This document shows, in pieces, positions 28,811 to 43,365 of a stretch of DNA of 64,000 nt; positions within the stretch are counted from its first letter, which is position 1; each line of letters starts with the position of its first letter. Source of the DNA: Phylloscopus collybita (taxonomy: Eukaryota; Chordata; Aves; Passeriformes; Phylloscopidae); assembly GCA_027886175.1 (NCBI GenBank), contig JAJNNQ010000137.1, forward strand, positions 8,188,001 through 8,252,000. The letters are read 5' to 3'. Under the pieces are notes generated by a model. The model was not told the origin of the DNA, did no database searches, and saw only the letters and a list, made by a program, of their open reading frames with translations. The position numbers were made by a program, and so were the translations under genes.

Positions 28811-31580
28811 GTGATGGAAAATAATTTTTTTCCTGAAAGAATGACTTTGAAGAAATACACTAATTAAAGTGTATTTATTAAATCAATGCTGCTGCTAGTA
28901 CTAAACATGCTGTGCTTATCTGATGTAAAAATTCAAGATGAAACATTGATTTCAGTAGTAGTAGATGTGGCATAAATTAGCCTAACTTCATTGAACACAG
29001 CAGATCTGTGTCAGTTTACGTCAGTCAAGATTCTGAGCTGTGGTCTTTAAGTGAAACATTAGAGCAAATGGTTTTTCAAGTTAAAAATCACCTGAGGCTA
29101 GTTTTCTTTTCATCTAATTAACTATACCTTTACATGGTATTTATATGCTTATATAGAGAAAATATGAAGGAAAAGGACACTGTTAAAGGATTATTCTCAT
29201 TTGTGATGGAACTGTGTGACATACTTGTTCTAAGCACCACTATAATTACAGAGAAATGCCATTAAAAGTTCTAGTTTACAGACTGCAATAGCCTTCTTTA
29301 GTTCACAGGTGCCTTAACCTTTCAAGCTTCCAGATATCCTGTTACTATAGTACAGGAAAACAAAGCTGAAGAGCTTAGGCACAGTGTAAGTACCTTTTAG
29401 AGCACTTCTTTCCATTGCATTAGTTTCACCACGGAGAAAAAGAAAGCATCTCTTAGACCTTTAAAGACTGATGTGTCATAAAAAGCTGAAAAGTGATTTC
29501 TGCCATACAGGGAAATCCCAGGCACTAGAACATTTTGCTGTACTGATGTTTTTCTCTCTGGAGGATGGCAGGTAACAGCATAGTCAGTGCTAGGCACACA
29601 TCTGTCCAGGCATCTCACAGGATCAGTGGCCAGAATCACAAAACAAAGGGGCTGGATTCCTCTAGAGGTGATGAGACTGTAAACCATCACTTCTGCTGTT
29701 CCACATGGCATCGATTTCCAGTCCCTTAGGCTACCCTGTTTGAGAATACGTCACACAAAATCAGGCTTTTCACACAATTTACCTCCACTTGTTAAAAAAG
29801 AATAAATCTTGTCATAGCTATCACCTTCCTAGCATTTTTTAAATACATAGTTTTATATACAGTTATATGTAGTTATATATAGCATATTATTCTTTTTCCA
29901 AGCCATAATTCATGATGGCATTGTTTGGGAAAAGATGTGATATGTTAACTTTTCAATGACTAAATTTAACATTCACAAGAAGAATAGAAGGAAACAGCAG
30001 AGAACATGACAGTCCTTTCTCATATGACAATCTAAGTGAGTCAGTTCTGGTAAGGTCTGACAAATATTTCAGTAAGGAAACCAGGATGTGTAGTGGAAGC
30101 TCTACACATTTTTAAACACCATCATGCAAAAGTACATATTTCTTACAGGCTGAATGCTATGTCCCAAATGGCACCTCTTGTTATGTTGCATTATCATGTG
30201 ATAAAGTTACAGAAGTAGAAGGTCACCATAAAGAAGCAACTTGATTCCCATTTAAAAGACTTTTTGAAAAACTCCATAAACGTCTTTATAAACAAATATT
30301 AATCTGGTTCATGGTTAAATGCTATTATTTATGAAAGCCTGTCTTTAAATACATTGCAGAGCTCCTTTGACTTTAGCTGTATTTTGAACACTTGCTTTGC
30401 TAAAAGAGAAGTTAAACCAGGAAAACTCAGATTTTTCAAAATTTCATCCTGTCATCCCCAAGCAAAATATATTTCCAATAAACATTTATTTCCAGAGCAG
30501 ATCCTTTAAAGTAGGACTATTAGGCTTTATGCTATAATTTAGCTGTTGGAATAGTTTAATTTATGAAGTAAACTTCTCTCAGCTGAATAGCACACATGGC
30601 AGCAATGGCTGACATCTTTCCTACCTCTCACTGTTGGGAAAGTCTGCACAGCTGCAGAGGATATTTCATCCTCAGCAAAGTGGGACACTAAACACAAAAA
30701 TTTAGATTTTTTTTTTCCCAAGTATCTTACTTTATCAAGATAAGAATGTGTTTCCTAATAAAAGTTATAATACATACTAAACTGTTAATGTAAAAAAACC
30801 ACAATAAATTAAATATGGAGCTAATGCTTTTTATCCTGGTTTATTCAATTAAGGAGGATGTGCCTTTATGACAGCTGAATGATTGACAACTAGCTGATCC
30901 ATTTGACCTTCCATTTACCTATTTAAAAGTGTATTTGTAAGAGTGGGGATCTTCCAAATCATATGTATGCAAAGGATGTGGCTCAGTGTCTTAAAATTCA
31001 GATGCAGTACAAATACAATTTTTGGAAGTGAAGTATTTAGCAGAGGGGTCATGCTTTAATCACTGACAGGAAATACGAACATTGTAGGTTTTCAGCTGTC
31101 ATTTAATCCATCCAGTCCTGCCCTTGCATATTTCATAACTACACCTAAGTAATTTGGAATATATTTACGTCTAAAGTGACAAAGTCAGTAATTATGTCTG
31201 AGGCTCACTCTGAGATTTACAAGTTGAACATTTACATGCAGGAAATGAAATCAAGTTTTAAACTAACACAAGTGAAAACAGTGTGGTGGCTATTCTATTT
31301 CTTCACCTTTATTCCTCAGACTACATGGCTGAGGGTAAAATGGAAGCATGATTCTTTAGTAAGTCATACTGAGGAGAGGTATAAGATATGATGAGAAACA
31401 GAACAAAGACATGGAATTTACAACTGTAAGGGCAATTTGTTGCACAGCAGAAACCACTAATGAAACCGTAATCACTATTCAAGTCTGATCATTCCAGCTA
31501 TTCAGCAACTAACTTTTGTTTAGGACTTGATAAATATATCTAAATTGCTATGGCAGACCTCCCAGTTTATTCTTAAGAAA

Positions 31581-31613
31581 CCAAGCCAAGCCAAACCAAA
31601 CCAAACCAAAAAA
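31581..31613 (+). repeat. (CCAAA)n short tandem repeat
   Basis: Three near-perfect CCAAA units preceded by CCAAG variants and ending in an A-run. A second A-rich stretch with (AAAAC)-type units lies about 280 bp downstream at 31888-31953. Confidence 0.75.
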
Positions 31614-31887
31614 CTGACTCCAAAACCATATGAATTTAATATTACTTTATTCAGATCTTTTAGAGAAAATGTAAGTGGTAGTCATTCTGCAGGTGATGTT
31701 CCAGCATTCTGCAGTTTGGTTTTAATGGAAACAAATAAAACCCTGAGATGAGGGAGGACTGGTAAGGATATGGTCTGAAGACAGTGTCGGTGTTTCCGTG
31801 GATCTGGTCTGATCTCTACAGGTATGCAGTGGCACAAAAGGAAGCTGGGAACTGGCAAGTTGCTGCATCATGTCCTGCACTGTTGGG

Positions 31888-31953
31888 AAAAACAGAACGA
31901 AACACAACACAAAAAAACCAAAGCAAAACAAAACAAAACTTCGCCAAAAAACC
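31888..31953 (+). repeat. A-rich (AAAAC)n-type stretch
   Basis: Imperfect units such as caaaacaaaacaaaac inside A-rich sequence. No retroposon body was recognised next to it. Confidence 0.7.
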
Positions 31954-34828
31954 TCTAAGAAAGTAATTGTTAACTCAGAATTATTTTTTTTCACTTTTCC
32001 CAGTGCAAAAAGAGTCCAGTGTGAGTAATAGTGTCAAATTTGAACCCCCAGTGTCCTAATGAGAGGAATCTATGCCCTAGCATGCTTCCAGTGAGATAAC
32101 TGAGGAGGCCATTGTTCCCTCACTGTACATGGCTTTCGCCCTTGGTGGCTGAGCAATGCTGGTTGATTACAGTGCAGAGCTGTATACAGCGTGCCACAGC
32201 TGAATGGCTTCCATGAATAAGAAACCAAAGCCAGTCGACATATTCATTAGGTTCAAAGAAATAAGTCTCAGAACTGTGGGAAAACTTTTGTTTATGTTGC
32301 TGGAGGGGAGAAAAAAAAGACTGAGATAGAGAGAGACCTCCATGGAAGTAAATTTGCAGAGTGGAGTGTGCACATGTGCACACGCAGAACCACTGGGTGG
32401 ACTTTCACTTATACCACATGTGATGTCTTGCTTTGTGAGTCCATGTCTTAAAACCACGGGTAACTTTGAATATGCTGGGATAATGAGTGATTCAAGTTAA
32501 AGACCCTCTTAGGATCTGGGTTTAATTTATTGTTTTAAAGTATGGGGTGTTTTTTTCTAGAACTATTTGTATTCAGTGTCTGTATGACTTACACTGGGGT
32601 AGCTAAAACTGAGGTGCATTTTTCATTTTCATAGTCACAGGAAAAAACACATTAATTTCTAGCATTGTTAGAAGGATTACCCAGAATTTTGTGACTACTT
32701 TAAGGAAATTAATTTTAGCAATGACTACCAGAGGAGCTGAAAATACACCCACTGTTTGTATTTGGATGTTTATTATTTCTCCTATCAGTTAAAGGATGTT
32801 ATGACGAATTATTTATTCCCATAATGTAAATATTCCCTCTGACACATGGTTACCTTATTTTACCATGAGATGATACAGTTTTCCTAATTCATTACAGACA
32901 TAGATTGTGCTTTTAAGAGGTATGGCAGTCACATTAAGATGTCGATCCAATTTTCTGGGTGGGAATATTATGTTGGCTCATCAACAGAGCCTATAATGTT
33001 TCTAGTAACACAGAAGTTCAGCATTTGCCTCTTGTTAGAGTAACAATTGAAAACATTACCCCAACTTCACAGTCATGCAACATATGCAAAATTTCACTCA
33101 CACACCTCCTGAAACAAAAGACAAGTATGGCTAAATCCTTTGATCTCTTGACCAACATGGGGGAGAAAAAAATAAAATAACAAACCACCATCTGTTGGGA
33201 AACCAATGTAATAAAAACAGTGGAAAGCTAGCTTATAGTATAGACTGACTTAATTGAGGAAATTACTTATAAATAGAATTATTTCTTGATTTAGAGGCAC
33301 AGGAGGAAACAAAACTGAAAGGAGGAGTTACTGAGCTCAGGTTTGGATAGAGCAGCATCAAAGCAGCATTATTAATGGTGGGATTCATGTCACAAGGCTC
33401 CAGTTGACAGGGGCTGACCTCATGAAGAAGAATCGTAAACGTGATTTCTACCACTGAAGGAAGAGACTGCATTGTGTTTGTAGATCAGTACCAACATCTT
33501 GTCAAATAATCTTTAAACAGCCAAGGTCACAATGCAGCAGGTTATAGCTGTGGGTGATGCTCCACATACAGACCACAGTGCTGTGAAATGCTGAACAGAA
33601 AACGAACCAGTTATATTAAATACTCAGACACGAGGATCTAACTAAGGCCTAATTGGAGAACTAATTTCACTGGTCTTTGCCTTAAATTTTATGACAGCTG
33701 GCATGCTGTGAAGTGCCTTTCAGGCATTTTTTTAGTCTGTGGGATATATTTAACTCTCAGAGATGCGTGAGTCTGAAAGCACTGCCTTTTCCCATGCTTT
33801 CAGATCAATATAATATTCATATTTTCTGTGTGTTCACATTATATGAGTTTAATGGTACACTGGTGACTGACCTGCAGTTAGGCCCAGGAGGGGCCCAGGG
33901 AGGCTACAGACTGCTCAGCAGTGATGGAGAGGTTCATGCCTGATCTCCAAACCTGTTCCTGATGTTGTTTCTGACCACAAGACCCTCACTGATTCAGAAT
34001 TTCCAAAGAAGGGGGAATTTTCCCAAATTGAGAACACTCATGGGTGTAGAAGCTTTTGAACAGATTGAGGAAAGTAAAAGTCACTTTCTACAATGAAAAG
34101 CCTCCTTGGTGTTCTTTCAAGCCCCTTAGACATCTCTTTCTTTCATCAGCAGCTGCAGTCAGCATGACAAAAGTGTCTTCTCCACAATGATTAAATCTTA
34201 CCTCTTTTTAATATAAAGCAAAGCAACTGCAGGTGAAGCTGCTATTTCTGTGAGTAAACAGCAGGACACAGGTATTTCCAGCAGTTGCCTGGTGGAACAG
34301 GAAATAGTTGTTCTTCTCCTGCTATCTTGACCATCCTCACTTTTATCTGCAGACTCATGTTGGTAGTAAAAAAAAGCTTTCATAATACTTTCCAGATGCT
34401 TTCTTACCTTTAAAAGATTTTGAAGCTGAGTCTCTTCTCTATCCTGTTACACAAGGACTGTCTTAAATTTGTTGCCATCTAAATTGATGTAAATCATAAA
34501 AATCCACTACTCCTAGTTCAGTAAAAAAACCAGTATTTATTTGACTAGTAATTAGGACTTTCCTTCCTAAGGAAAAAAAAAATTACTGAATCATGTAAGA
34601 AAGTGAATAAGAATTAATCCTATATATGCCAGACACACACACTGTGAGGCTGGAAGAGGAAGAATCTCTGCAAAACAAGAGCAGATAGAATTTACCCAAT
34701 TACTTTGCTAAATAGCCTTACAAAGTATAAAGAATATGTTTCTTTGCCAGTATGCATATAACCTTTCATCTTTTTTGCATTGTAAGTTTTGCTGGCGCAA
34801 GATGACACAAATAAACTAACAGTCAGTT

Positions 34829-34846
34829 ATTTCAAGATCTTGAAAT
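34829..34846. repeat. 18-bp perfect palindrome
   Basis: The sequence ATTTCAAGATCTTGAAAT equals its own reverse complement over 18 bases. It is followed by a further partial copy, cttgaaag. It has the form of a dimer-binding site, but no factor can be named and AT-rich DNA yields some such palindromes by chance. Confidence 0.6.
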
Positions 34847-37501
34847 CTTGAAAGAGAAAAAATCCTTCATCCTTCTTTAAACAATACTCTTGTGAGTATA
34901 GACACCAGGTACAGGAATGTATGCTTGATTGCTGCAATACTACCTGTCAGCAAGAAGAAAATGCAGTTTAAGGAACTTAGACAGACATGGTATTTTGTGC
35001 ACAGAAGGAACATGGGACTGTGCATAGAATTATCTAAAAATAACACCCAAAAGCAGTGTATAAACATAAATAATTATCTCCATTTTGCATTAGTCCATAT
35101 ATCTTCTGCCATGAAGAGTGAATCAATTTACTGCTGAAATGCTGTGGGAGATTAGTACTGAAACAGGCAGTGTTTTAAATATTTGTGCTTGTCCCATATG
35201 CCTACAGCTTGTGTGATGCTGGAAATCAGACTAAGTGATTGCAGCAACTCTTTCTGTTCTCAAAATCTAAGAATAAACCCACTGGAAGTCACTTAGAAAA
35301 AAAAATTGTTTATTCTTCCATTCATGCTGAGTTCCAGCTTATATATCCTGTAACAACTTGTTTTCTGTTTATGGCACTTGGTAAGACTGGAAATGTGCCG
35401 GCTTCTCTTGGAGCTCCTGAGCATAAACCATATAGAATCTCTCCATCTTCCCTCAGATACCGTTCCTGTGAGGGAAGTGTTCTGTGCCCTTCTGTTCCTT
35501 CCTTCAGCTCTCCCTTGTTCATGTAAGAAAAATAATTTAATGAGTATGACCTGACTCAGATGAAATACATGCCTCTGACTCGTTCATGCCTCTGTGGACT
35601 TGGAGTAAATTAGTTATTTCCTAAGTAACTCGTTTCATTGGAAAAGGGTGAGTAACTTTGCAACATTTCTTGAGAACTCAAGGAAGACTAGTTGATGCCT
35701 GATTTTTCTTTCTCTTCAGCTTCTGTGTTATTTGCTGTAGACAATTCACATATGGTTATTTTTATTTTTTTCCCAGAAGAAAGCTTTGTTTTTAAAAATA
35801 TTTTTTTTTCTGTAGCTGAGTCAGAAAATAATGTGAGAAACATTTGGATGAAAAAAACAGTCATCATTGGAAAACTTAGCTAAAAAGAAGTATTGTGTAG
35901 AATAAATGAATGTTATCCTGATGAATTCACGCCTGCTAGAATTGGCGATGACTTGCTATGTCATCTGATCTATTTTAATTTGTGTACATTTGCAGTCGTC
36001 TACAAGTCTGGACTGTATTCTCACCTGTGGTGATGCAAATCACAGCTAGTGATTCTTGCAGCATGGCATTAGTTTGCATTTTAATTATTTTAGTTTCAGA
36101 TATTGCTCTGCTAATCATAATTGTACACGTTGTCCATCCCTAAGCAATTTCCTATTTATTGTTCGTATCAAATAGGTCCAGAAGAACTGTCATACAGCTT
36201 CTCTCCTGTATGATTGTATATAGTTTAGTTAAGAAATGCTTCCTGATTTATGAAAATCTATGGATTCCTCAAAGTTGAAACACAGTCGCACTCAGAGATA
36301 TATATTAATGACTGCTTGCATGTACATCATCAGATGAGAACACAATACTCTCCATTAATGAAATATGATCCATAATGAATCCTGCATGGGAGTGCTAATA
36401 ACTACCTTTAGGTTAAAGTGCTCAGATGTCACAGTATAACAATATCTGACTTAGATGTGTATCACTATGGCAAGTAATTAAAGGTTACTTAGCTGTTAAA
36501 TGGTTACCTTGGAGGAATCCTTCCATAACATGGCTTCAAACATGCCTTCACAATGAAATCAATGAAGTAAATTAAACATCAGCCTTGTAATTATTATATG
36601 TGCAGAATATCAGGCATATAAATGTATAATATAATTGGTCAGAGGACTTGAAGATGTATCCATTTGCTATTAAGCATAAAACAATCTTGGTTGTTCTTCT
36701 ATGTAGCATAAAGCCCCAATGCATGTTAAAAAGAACAGTGACAAGACTGATGAAGAGAAATGGAATGTCAAAATCATCACAGTGATGTTCCATGTACTGC
36801 ATAAGTGCAAAGCTCAAGTAGCAACATTCTGATGAGAGAAGTATTAAAATTCACTTGGTCTTTTTCACACCTCTGCTGCTACATGGAGTTAAAACCTGGT
36901 ACCACATGACCTGAGTTTTGCTAACAGCACGGTCTGACTCATCACAAGGATGCTTTCAGGGATTACTGAGTTGCTGCCTTCTTCTGTATTTAATATAAAC
37001 CACACCAGAAAAGTTGAGCAAGTGGCTTGATGTGGATATAAACATTTTTCGCCACCTCTTAAAGTAGAAATGTGACATGGGCCACATCAGTGACAGATTT
37101 TGACTTAACAAATAATTTCCTAGCATTATGTAAACTGGCAGTACATTCTGCTTTTTTATTCTTTGCTTAAAGAGAAACAATCCACTAGATAAATCGATCC
37201 TTCTTCTGAGACCTTTTTATATGTAAGCAAGAAGATGTAAAGTTCAGATTTCTGCTGTCCTCCTGAAACATTGCCTTCGCTCCAGGCAGTGACATTATTA
37301 ACATGCCTTAAGTTTAGTCTTTAAATGTTTTGCCTAATTATGTCTTCTGATGAAACAGAAAAGAAATAAAAGAAGAAATATGCATTATGTTGCAGAAAAC
37401 TTTACTGACAGCACAGCTTGCAAAGTATTAGCAGCAGGAAAGGAAACATGAAGAATTTGTGATAGAAATGTGGGTTATTTTCTTGTTCTGATATGTTTTG
37501 G

Positions 37502-37528
37502 GTTTGTTTGTTTGTTTGTTTGTTTTTT
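37502..37528 (+). repeat. (GTTT)n microsatellite
   Basis: Five consecutive GTTT units followed by a T-run. It is simple sequence in the large intron. Confidence 0.85.
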
Positions 37529-38039
37529 AATGCCAGTGAGATAATTAACACTGGTGGCACCTTCTTATCAGTGGTATGGAAAACTGCTGCACATTTTGGT
37601 TTAGGATGACAACAGTATTAGGGGTTCTTCTCTAGTTCTCAGGCTTCTGCCTGGGGAAAGACGTTTGGCCTTAATTGGTTTTGCTGTCTGAAATTCAGAT
37701 ATCTTAGAAGTTGAAGCTTCAGTCACTGTCATGTGAAAATGGTCCTGTGTCCCTGGGCCAAAAAGAGGCCCCAGAGAAGGTAACTAGAAGTGGTGGAACT
37801 ATTTGTCCTCCAGATAATCTTTAGATGCCCCTTCTGCACACTTACGGGCCAAGCTTACATGAAGTTATCATATGTAGGAGTGAAAAAAAAGTCTTAATAC
37901 TCAGATTCTTACAGAACTGGTCAGTTCTCTGTGCTGTAGCTTCTCAGATAATATAAAATTTTACCTCTAAATCACAGTAAAAATACATTGATTGATTCAG
38001 TCTGATTCCAAGCCTGGAGACAGTTATTGAAGGGGGATT

Positions 38040-38094
38040 AGAAAACAAACAGTGTAAGAGAGGAGGGGAATTTGAAAACAAACAGTGTAAGACA
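38040..38094 (+). repeat. Imperfect tandem duplication, period ~34 bp
   Basis: The string gaaaacaaacagtgtaaga occurs twice, starting at 38041 and 38074, with related purine-rich sequence (gaggaggggaa, gacaggaaga) after each copy. It is a small local duplication with no sign of a mobile element. Confidence 0.75.
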
Positions 38095-38873
38095 GGAAGA
38101 TTATCTTCCAGTGAGTTCTTTTGCCCTGAGGTATGAGGGGTGTTTTGTTTTTTTTGTTGTTGTTTTAATTACAAACCAGTAAGTGTGTAATCAGAAAAAC
38201 AAATGGTATTGATTACTTTTTCAAAGTAGTGACTCTGGTCATTTCATCTATACTCCTAGATTGTTTGAAATATGGAACCAGCATAAAACCTGAAAGCATT
38301 TGCCGTTTGTATAAATCAACATTACTCTGTGTAGCCAGTGTTTATTTACAAGCTTGCAAAGGGTTTCATAAGGGATATTCGTGTACCTACAATACAAACC
38401 ATGTGTCAAACAGCAGACAACTGCAGAGCAATAGCACTGTTGTTTTTTCCTTTTCTTGATCCCAGTTTCATTTTCTGTTTGGCTAAGCATCAATGGTCAT
38501 GAAGGTGGTATATCAACAATAGTCATGGTGGCATATTTAATTTAATTATAGCTGGTTGAGGTGCTTAACTTCGTTTACTCTGAATAACAGTTTATTTTAT
38601 TCTGTTTTAAAAAACCTTTCTGTTTATGCATTTCATCATCTTTTGTTATAAGAAACAGGGATCTCATTTCATTATTTAAATGTGGGAGTAATGAAAAAGT
38701 AAGTCTTTATCAACTTACTGTTGCTGTACCAAGGCTCTTTTTCTGGAATACTTACCAAAGAACAAATCCCTTAGGTCTGTAGAGTATAGTCTAGACCATT
38801 AATTTTGATTCCTAACTAAAAATCTGTGAAATTTATACTGAATTTAGAATATAGAAAGATTGGACATCATTTA

Positions 38874-38988
38874 TCATAGAATGGTTTGGGTTGGAAGGAA
38901 TCTTAAATATCATCTGGTTCCAACCTCTGTGCCATGGCACCTTCCATTGGACCAAGTTGCTCAGATTCCCATTCAGCCTGGCTTTGAA
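38874..38988 (-). mobile_element. CR1 LINE 3'-end fragment
   Basis: Read on the + strand it begins tcatagaatggtttgggttgg, then aaggaatcttaaatatcatctggttccaacc, gccatgg and caccttccattggacca, and ends gttgctcag with cctggctttgaa. This is the reverse complement of the 3' end of avian CR1 elements, including the catagaat end unit. The expected gggcagg stretch after gccatgg is missing, so the copy has a small deletion. It is a typical 5'-truncated dead copy with no coding capacity. A 62-codon open frame across it is not a gene. Confidence 0.9.
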
Positions 38989-41900
38989 AGAAAATCACTG
39001 TTATTTAACATAGAAAAAGGCCACATTCTACCAACAGGTATAATATAATAGCAAATGATTCAGACTTAAGTACAAGATTTACGTATTCTCTTAAAGACTG
39101 GTGGAGATAAAAAGAAAATGAATGGTTAGAGTTGATTTTGTTTAACCTCAGTCAAGAAAAGAAACTAAAAAATGAGAGTTTGGACAGCAAAGGGGGAGCT
39201 TTGACTGTGAAAGAGCTCTCTGCATGGCTTTAGCCTTGTCCATAAGGAAACTTGTGAATGTCTCAAGCATTCAGTGTAAATCCCTGCACAGGCATTCTCA
39301 TTTTAGTTAACGTAGCATTTCAGATCTGGTCTTAGCTGCCTGAAAGTAGCTGAAAATAAGCTGCTCTTAAACTGAGCTCACTGTGTCGACACAGAGTGCA
39401 TGTGTTTACTGGAATCTCATTACATTCAAGCATAGGGATACAAGTCTGCAGATTAGTGCTTGCCCTGAAAAGGCTGTTTAGCCTTTCAAAGGATTTTGCA
39501 GGAAAGCAAGCTGGAATACAAGCCCTTTCTGCTTGTCATTTGTAGGTTTGTGAATTTGGCTTTTATTTCTTTGTGCAAATGTGTTTTCATACAGACAGTG
39601 AAAAGCCATGACCCTCTGTAAAAAGGATTACCTCGAAGGGAGATAGTAGAACTACAGTGTAAAGGATGGTTAATGCAGAAATGCTAAATCTTGCTGTACA
39701 AAGATTATAGCACAATAAATTTTTTAACTCAAGGTAGTTTCCTGACATTATAAAAACAGTCACATATCAGAATCACAAAATAAAAGTCTTTAAGAGAGGG
39801 CTAAAAGAAAATAAAGGAAAATCTCTGCTTTTTTTTTTTTTGTAGCAAGATGATACAGAATCCCTTAAAAATGTGTTTTCTTTTAGCTGACATTGTAGCA
39901 AGTAGTTTAGATAACACTTAATGACTTAGATATTATTTTTACAATCAGTGTGTTTCATGGAGTATTAAAGATAATAAATAAGGAAATACTTGAAAAAGAT
40001 AATAGAAGAACATAAAGAAAGCAGAATATTTTAGTTGCTTACAAAAAGCCTGGCATCTTACTTATATGAAGGAATGACCCACTGACACATGACCCATTTG
40101 AGTAAGAGGAATCAAATCCCAGTCCAGAATTATTTCTTTGGTGGAAAAAGAAGAGGGGTGGTTTTTAAACTTACAGCTAGAATTTTTTTTTTTTTTCTTT
40201 TTCTGAGTAGTAAGCTCAGTAACCTTTCTGAGTAGTATGGTCAGAAAAAAATCTGGAATTAACCCATCTAAAACTTCCCAAAGAGATAAAGGCAATATAC
40301 TTTGGGGCTAACTAGGATTTCAATTACTGCAAGAGTTAAACTTGAGCAGTAATTAAATAATTGTGGTGAGTTGCCCAAGCTTCCCTACCTGCATTTTTTG
40401 TTTTTTGGAACTGCTGCTTCTAAATCACTTGGTCTCCTCCAGGCTCACAAGGCTAAAGTAAGTTTCCAAAAAAAAGCATGTGATAAACTGCAACAGCAGC
40501 TGCAACTGCACCCAAAGTCTTCACCTAAAATGCAGAAATGATGTTGTAGTGGAAGTTAGTTTGTTAAACAGGTTGGATTTGAAGGTCCGTGCTTGATGTA
40601 AGGAGGATTTTAAATGTAGTAGCCATCTGGTAAGAGGTGAGATGAGATGTAAGAAAAAGCATAAATAGCTACCACTCTCATTGCATAAGTGAGGGAATGA
40701 AACATAATACTGAATTTGTCATAGCTAAACTTTCAGATTATTTCATTAAAAAGAGATTGCAATATTTTTTCAAGATATTTCAGTGAACAGTTAGAGACAA
40801 TGAATATGAAAACTGAGAGTTTGCTTTTAAAGTTGCTTTTATAGCCAAATCTCTGATGCATTGTCATCACTGACTACTTTTTGTTTTTTGTAGATCTAGC
40901 TTTAGGCCTTGTGTGCCAATGTCAAATTAGAGCATTAATTACCTATGCAGTTAAGTGTCCAGTAAGGTGCTTTTATAAAAACCAGTCTCAAAACCTCATT
41001 CAGAAGGAACTGGAGTAAATTATTTCAATGTTTTCAGGGAGATTGCTCATATATGTGAAGTCAAACTGCCACTGACAAGTTACAGCATTTAGATGCTTCA
41101 AAAGAACAACTTTGTTTTGAGTTTTATAGGCTCTCCATAGGCAGCATCACAGGCAGGACACTCTGAACAGCAAAAGGAGAGAGATTTGGGGTTACTTATA
41201 CTGCTGGAGAACACAGGTCATGAAATGAGAGAAAAAGACAGTGAGAGAGATGAATATCTGGCAGCAGGGAAGTATATTGGAAGATTGGAGATGTTCCAGA
41301 TTTTGCTCTTTCCTGATGTTAAGGCGATTTATTCCCTACAGACTTAGAACAGCTTATTTCAGAGGGTAGAAGTCATTTTACCTGATTTAATTGACCTAAA
41401 ACATACTCAGTTCATATAGTCATCCAATCTTATCCTTAGGCAACGTAGAGAATTCTGCACCTTCAGAAATAGTGCTTTTCCTTCACATCTACCATAGCAC
41501 CTGAGATGTTCACGACCATTAAATAAAAATAATAAAACAAAATAAAATGAGGCAGACACTCAGCAGCAGTGCATTTCAGAAAAGTTCCTGGATATTGATT
41601 TATATTTCTCTGAACTAGGAAGAATAAAATTATACATATTGAATCCAAGAAGGGAACTCAAGAAGCAGTATGAAATTTCAGTTACAATTTAATTGTACAA
41701 GACTTGAGGCAAATTATTGTCCATCTTAAAACAATTCTCACCAGCCATTTGAAAACAACATGGATTTAGGTATTCTGTCAAACTTAGATTTCTAGGTTCA
41801 CAGTCTGGACATGTAAATCTACTAGAAGTCTTTGGAGTTCTTCCATAGACATTGTCACCTAAGACAGTGGATCAAATCCCCATGCTGAATAACATATAAA

Positions 41901-43365
41901 CAGCTAAAAAACTAATGTGATGGCAAGGTAGATAGCAGCTGAAAGGGGGGAATGCAGCAGAAAGAAGAAAGCATGTGGCCAATGGAAGCAATTTTCCTAT
42001 TTTGAAATTTGTCTATTTTGCATCCTGTTATTGTTATTTCATTTTCTGTTTGCAACTTGCAGTTAATAATTTTCTACCAGTAATCTTCTGCTTTAGCTGC
42101 TCTGTAAGCGAGTATCCTCATCATAGTGCAATATGTAATAAATGAGTTTTTAACTTCTTATATTGGTTAAGAAGATTAACAGTGCAGAATTTAAAAGCTG
42201 TGACCAAAATTTGATGAGACGACTTAAAATGAATGGCATTCGAGATAGAAAGAGGCTTCTGAATACCAACAGACAAAATCCAGACAGCAGGAAAATAAGG
42301 TTAAAACATTCTGAAGCCATTTCACAAAAAAAAAAAAAAAAGAGAGGAAATGTGTGACATATGGTATCGAGTGAGGCACTTGAAGCTGAGTCTAAAAATG
42401 TTTAAAAAGACAGCTGTTAGCTTGCATGATTAAAAAGGGAAAGGAAGGATATTATGATACATCAAGAAGCAAGGAAGTTATGAAACCAGAGGTGGACTTG
42501 CTGAATGTTTGTTTGCTTTTCTTATCCAGTGGTTTCTAATGTTTTTATTAAATTTATCTTCAAATTCAACCTCCACCTCTATCTTCCGTTCTGTTTCTCC
42601 CAGTGACATCAGTGCTGGCTATAAACACAAAAACTGGGTGGATCCTTAAACCCTGAAACCAAATCAAAGAACAGTTTAAGGAAAGAGATAATTAAATATC
42701 AGCTCTTCTTCCCTACAATATGTTTTAATAGATTAGATTATTTTAATAAGTGTTGGTAGTGATGGTAACATTTAGAATAATATTGTCACGTGAATCTCCA
42801 CTGGCTGTATGTGAATCGTAGAAGTCAGTGAACAAAAAAAAAACACACCGATTTTTCTCTATGGAATATTGTTGTATGCATTATCTGATCTTTATTCTAA
42901 GCTAAATGACTAATTTCATTAAAATCTTTGTTTATATGATAGTTTGGTTGATTAAGTTGCTTTACAGCAGGAAATCTGTGAGTAGGATTTTTTGCTTCCG
43001 CTGCTAGTTCTTGTAAAACTCCAGTGAATAGAAAAGAAGTGGCAATTTGCATATGGCAATTTGTTCATGCATGGGGAACCCAACAGAGATATTCCTTGGG
43101 AATCACAGGAAGACTAAAGGCTAACTGGGCACAAAAGCTGATGTACTCTCCCCATCCCAAGTGATCCTGACCAATTTTACTTGGCACACTGTGCATGGCT
43201 TTGCATGTGCTGAGTAAGCTCGGTTGCCATTCGCTTGACTGGGATTTGAGGCAGGACTATATACTTTTGTTTATGGCACTGGACAAGGCTCAGGAACTAG
43301 AACATTAGCTTTTTGCTTTGGCATAGATTTCCTGGCTAGATTACCTAATTTCTCTCTGCCTCATT

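Noticed and set aside
38860..39048. 62-codon + strand frame
   Set aside because: Most of it is the antisense of a CR1 3' end.
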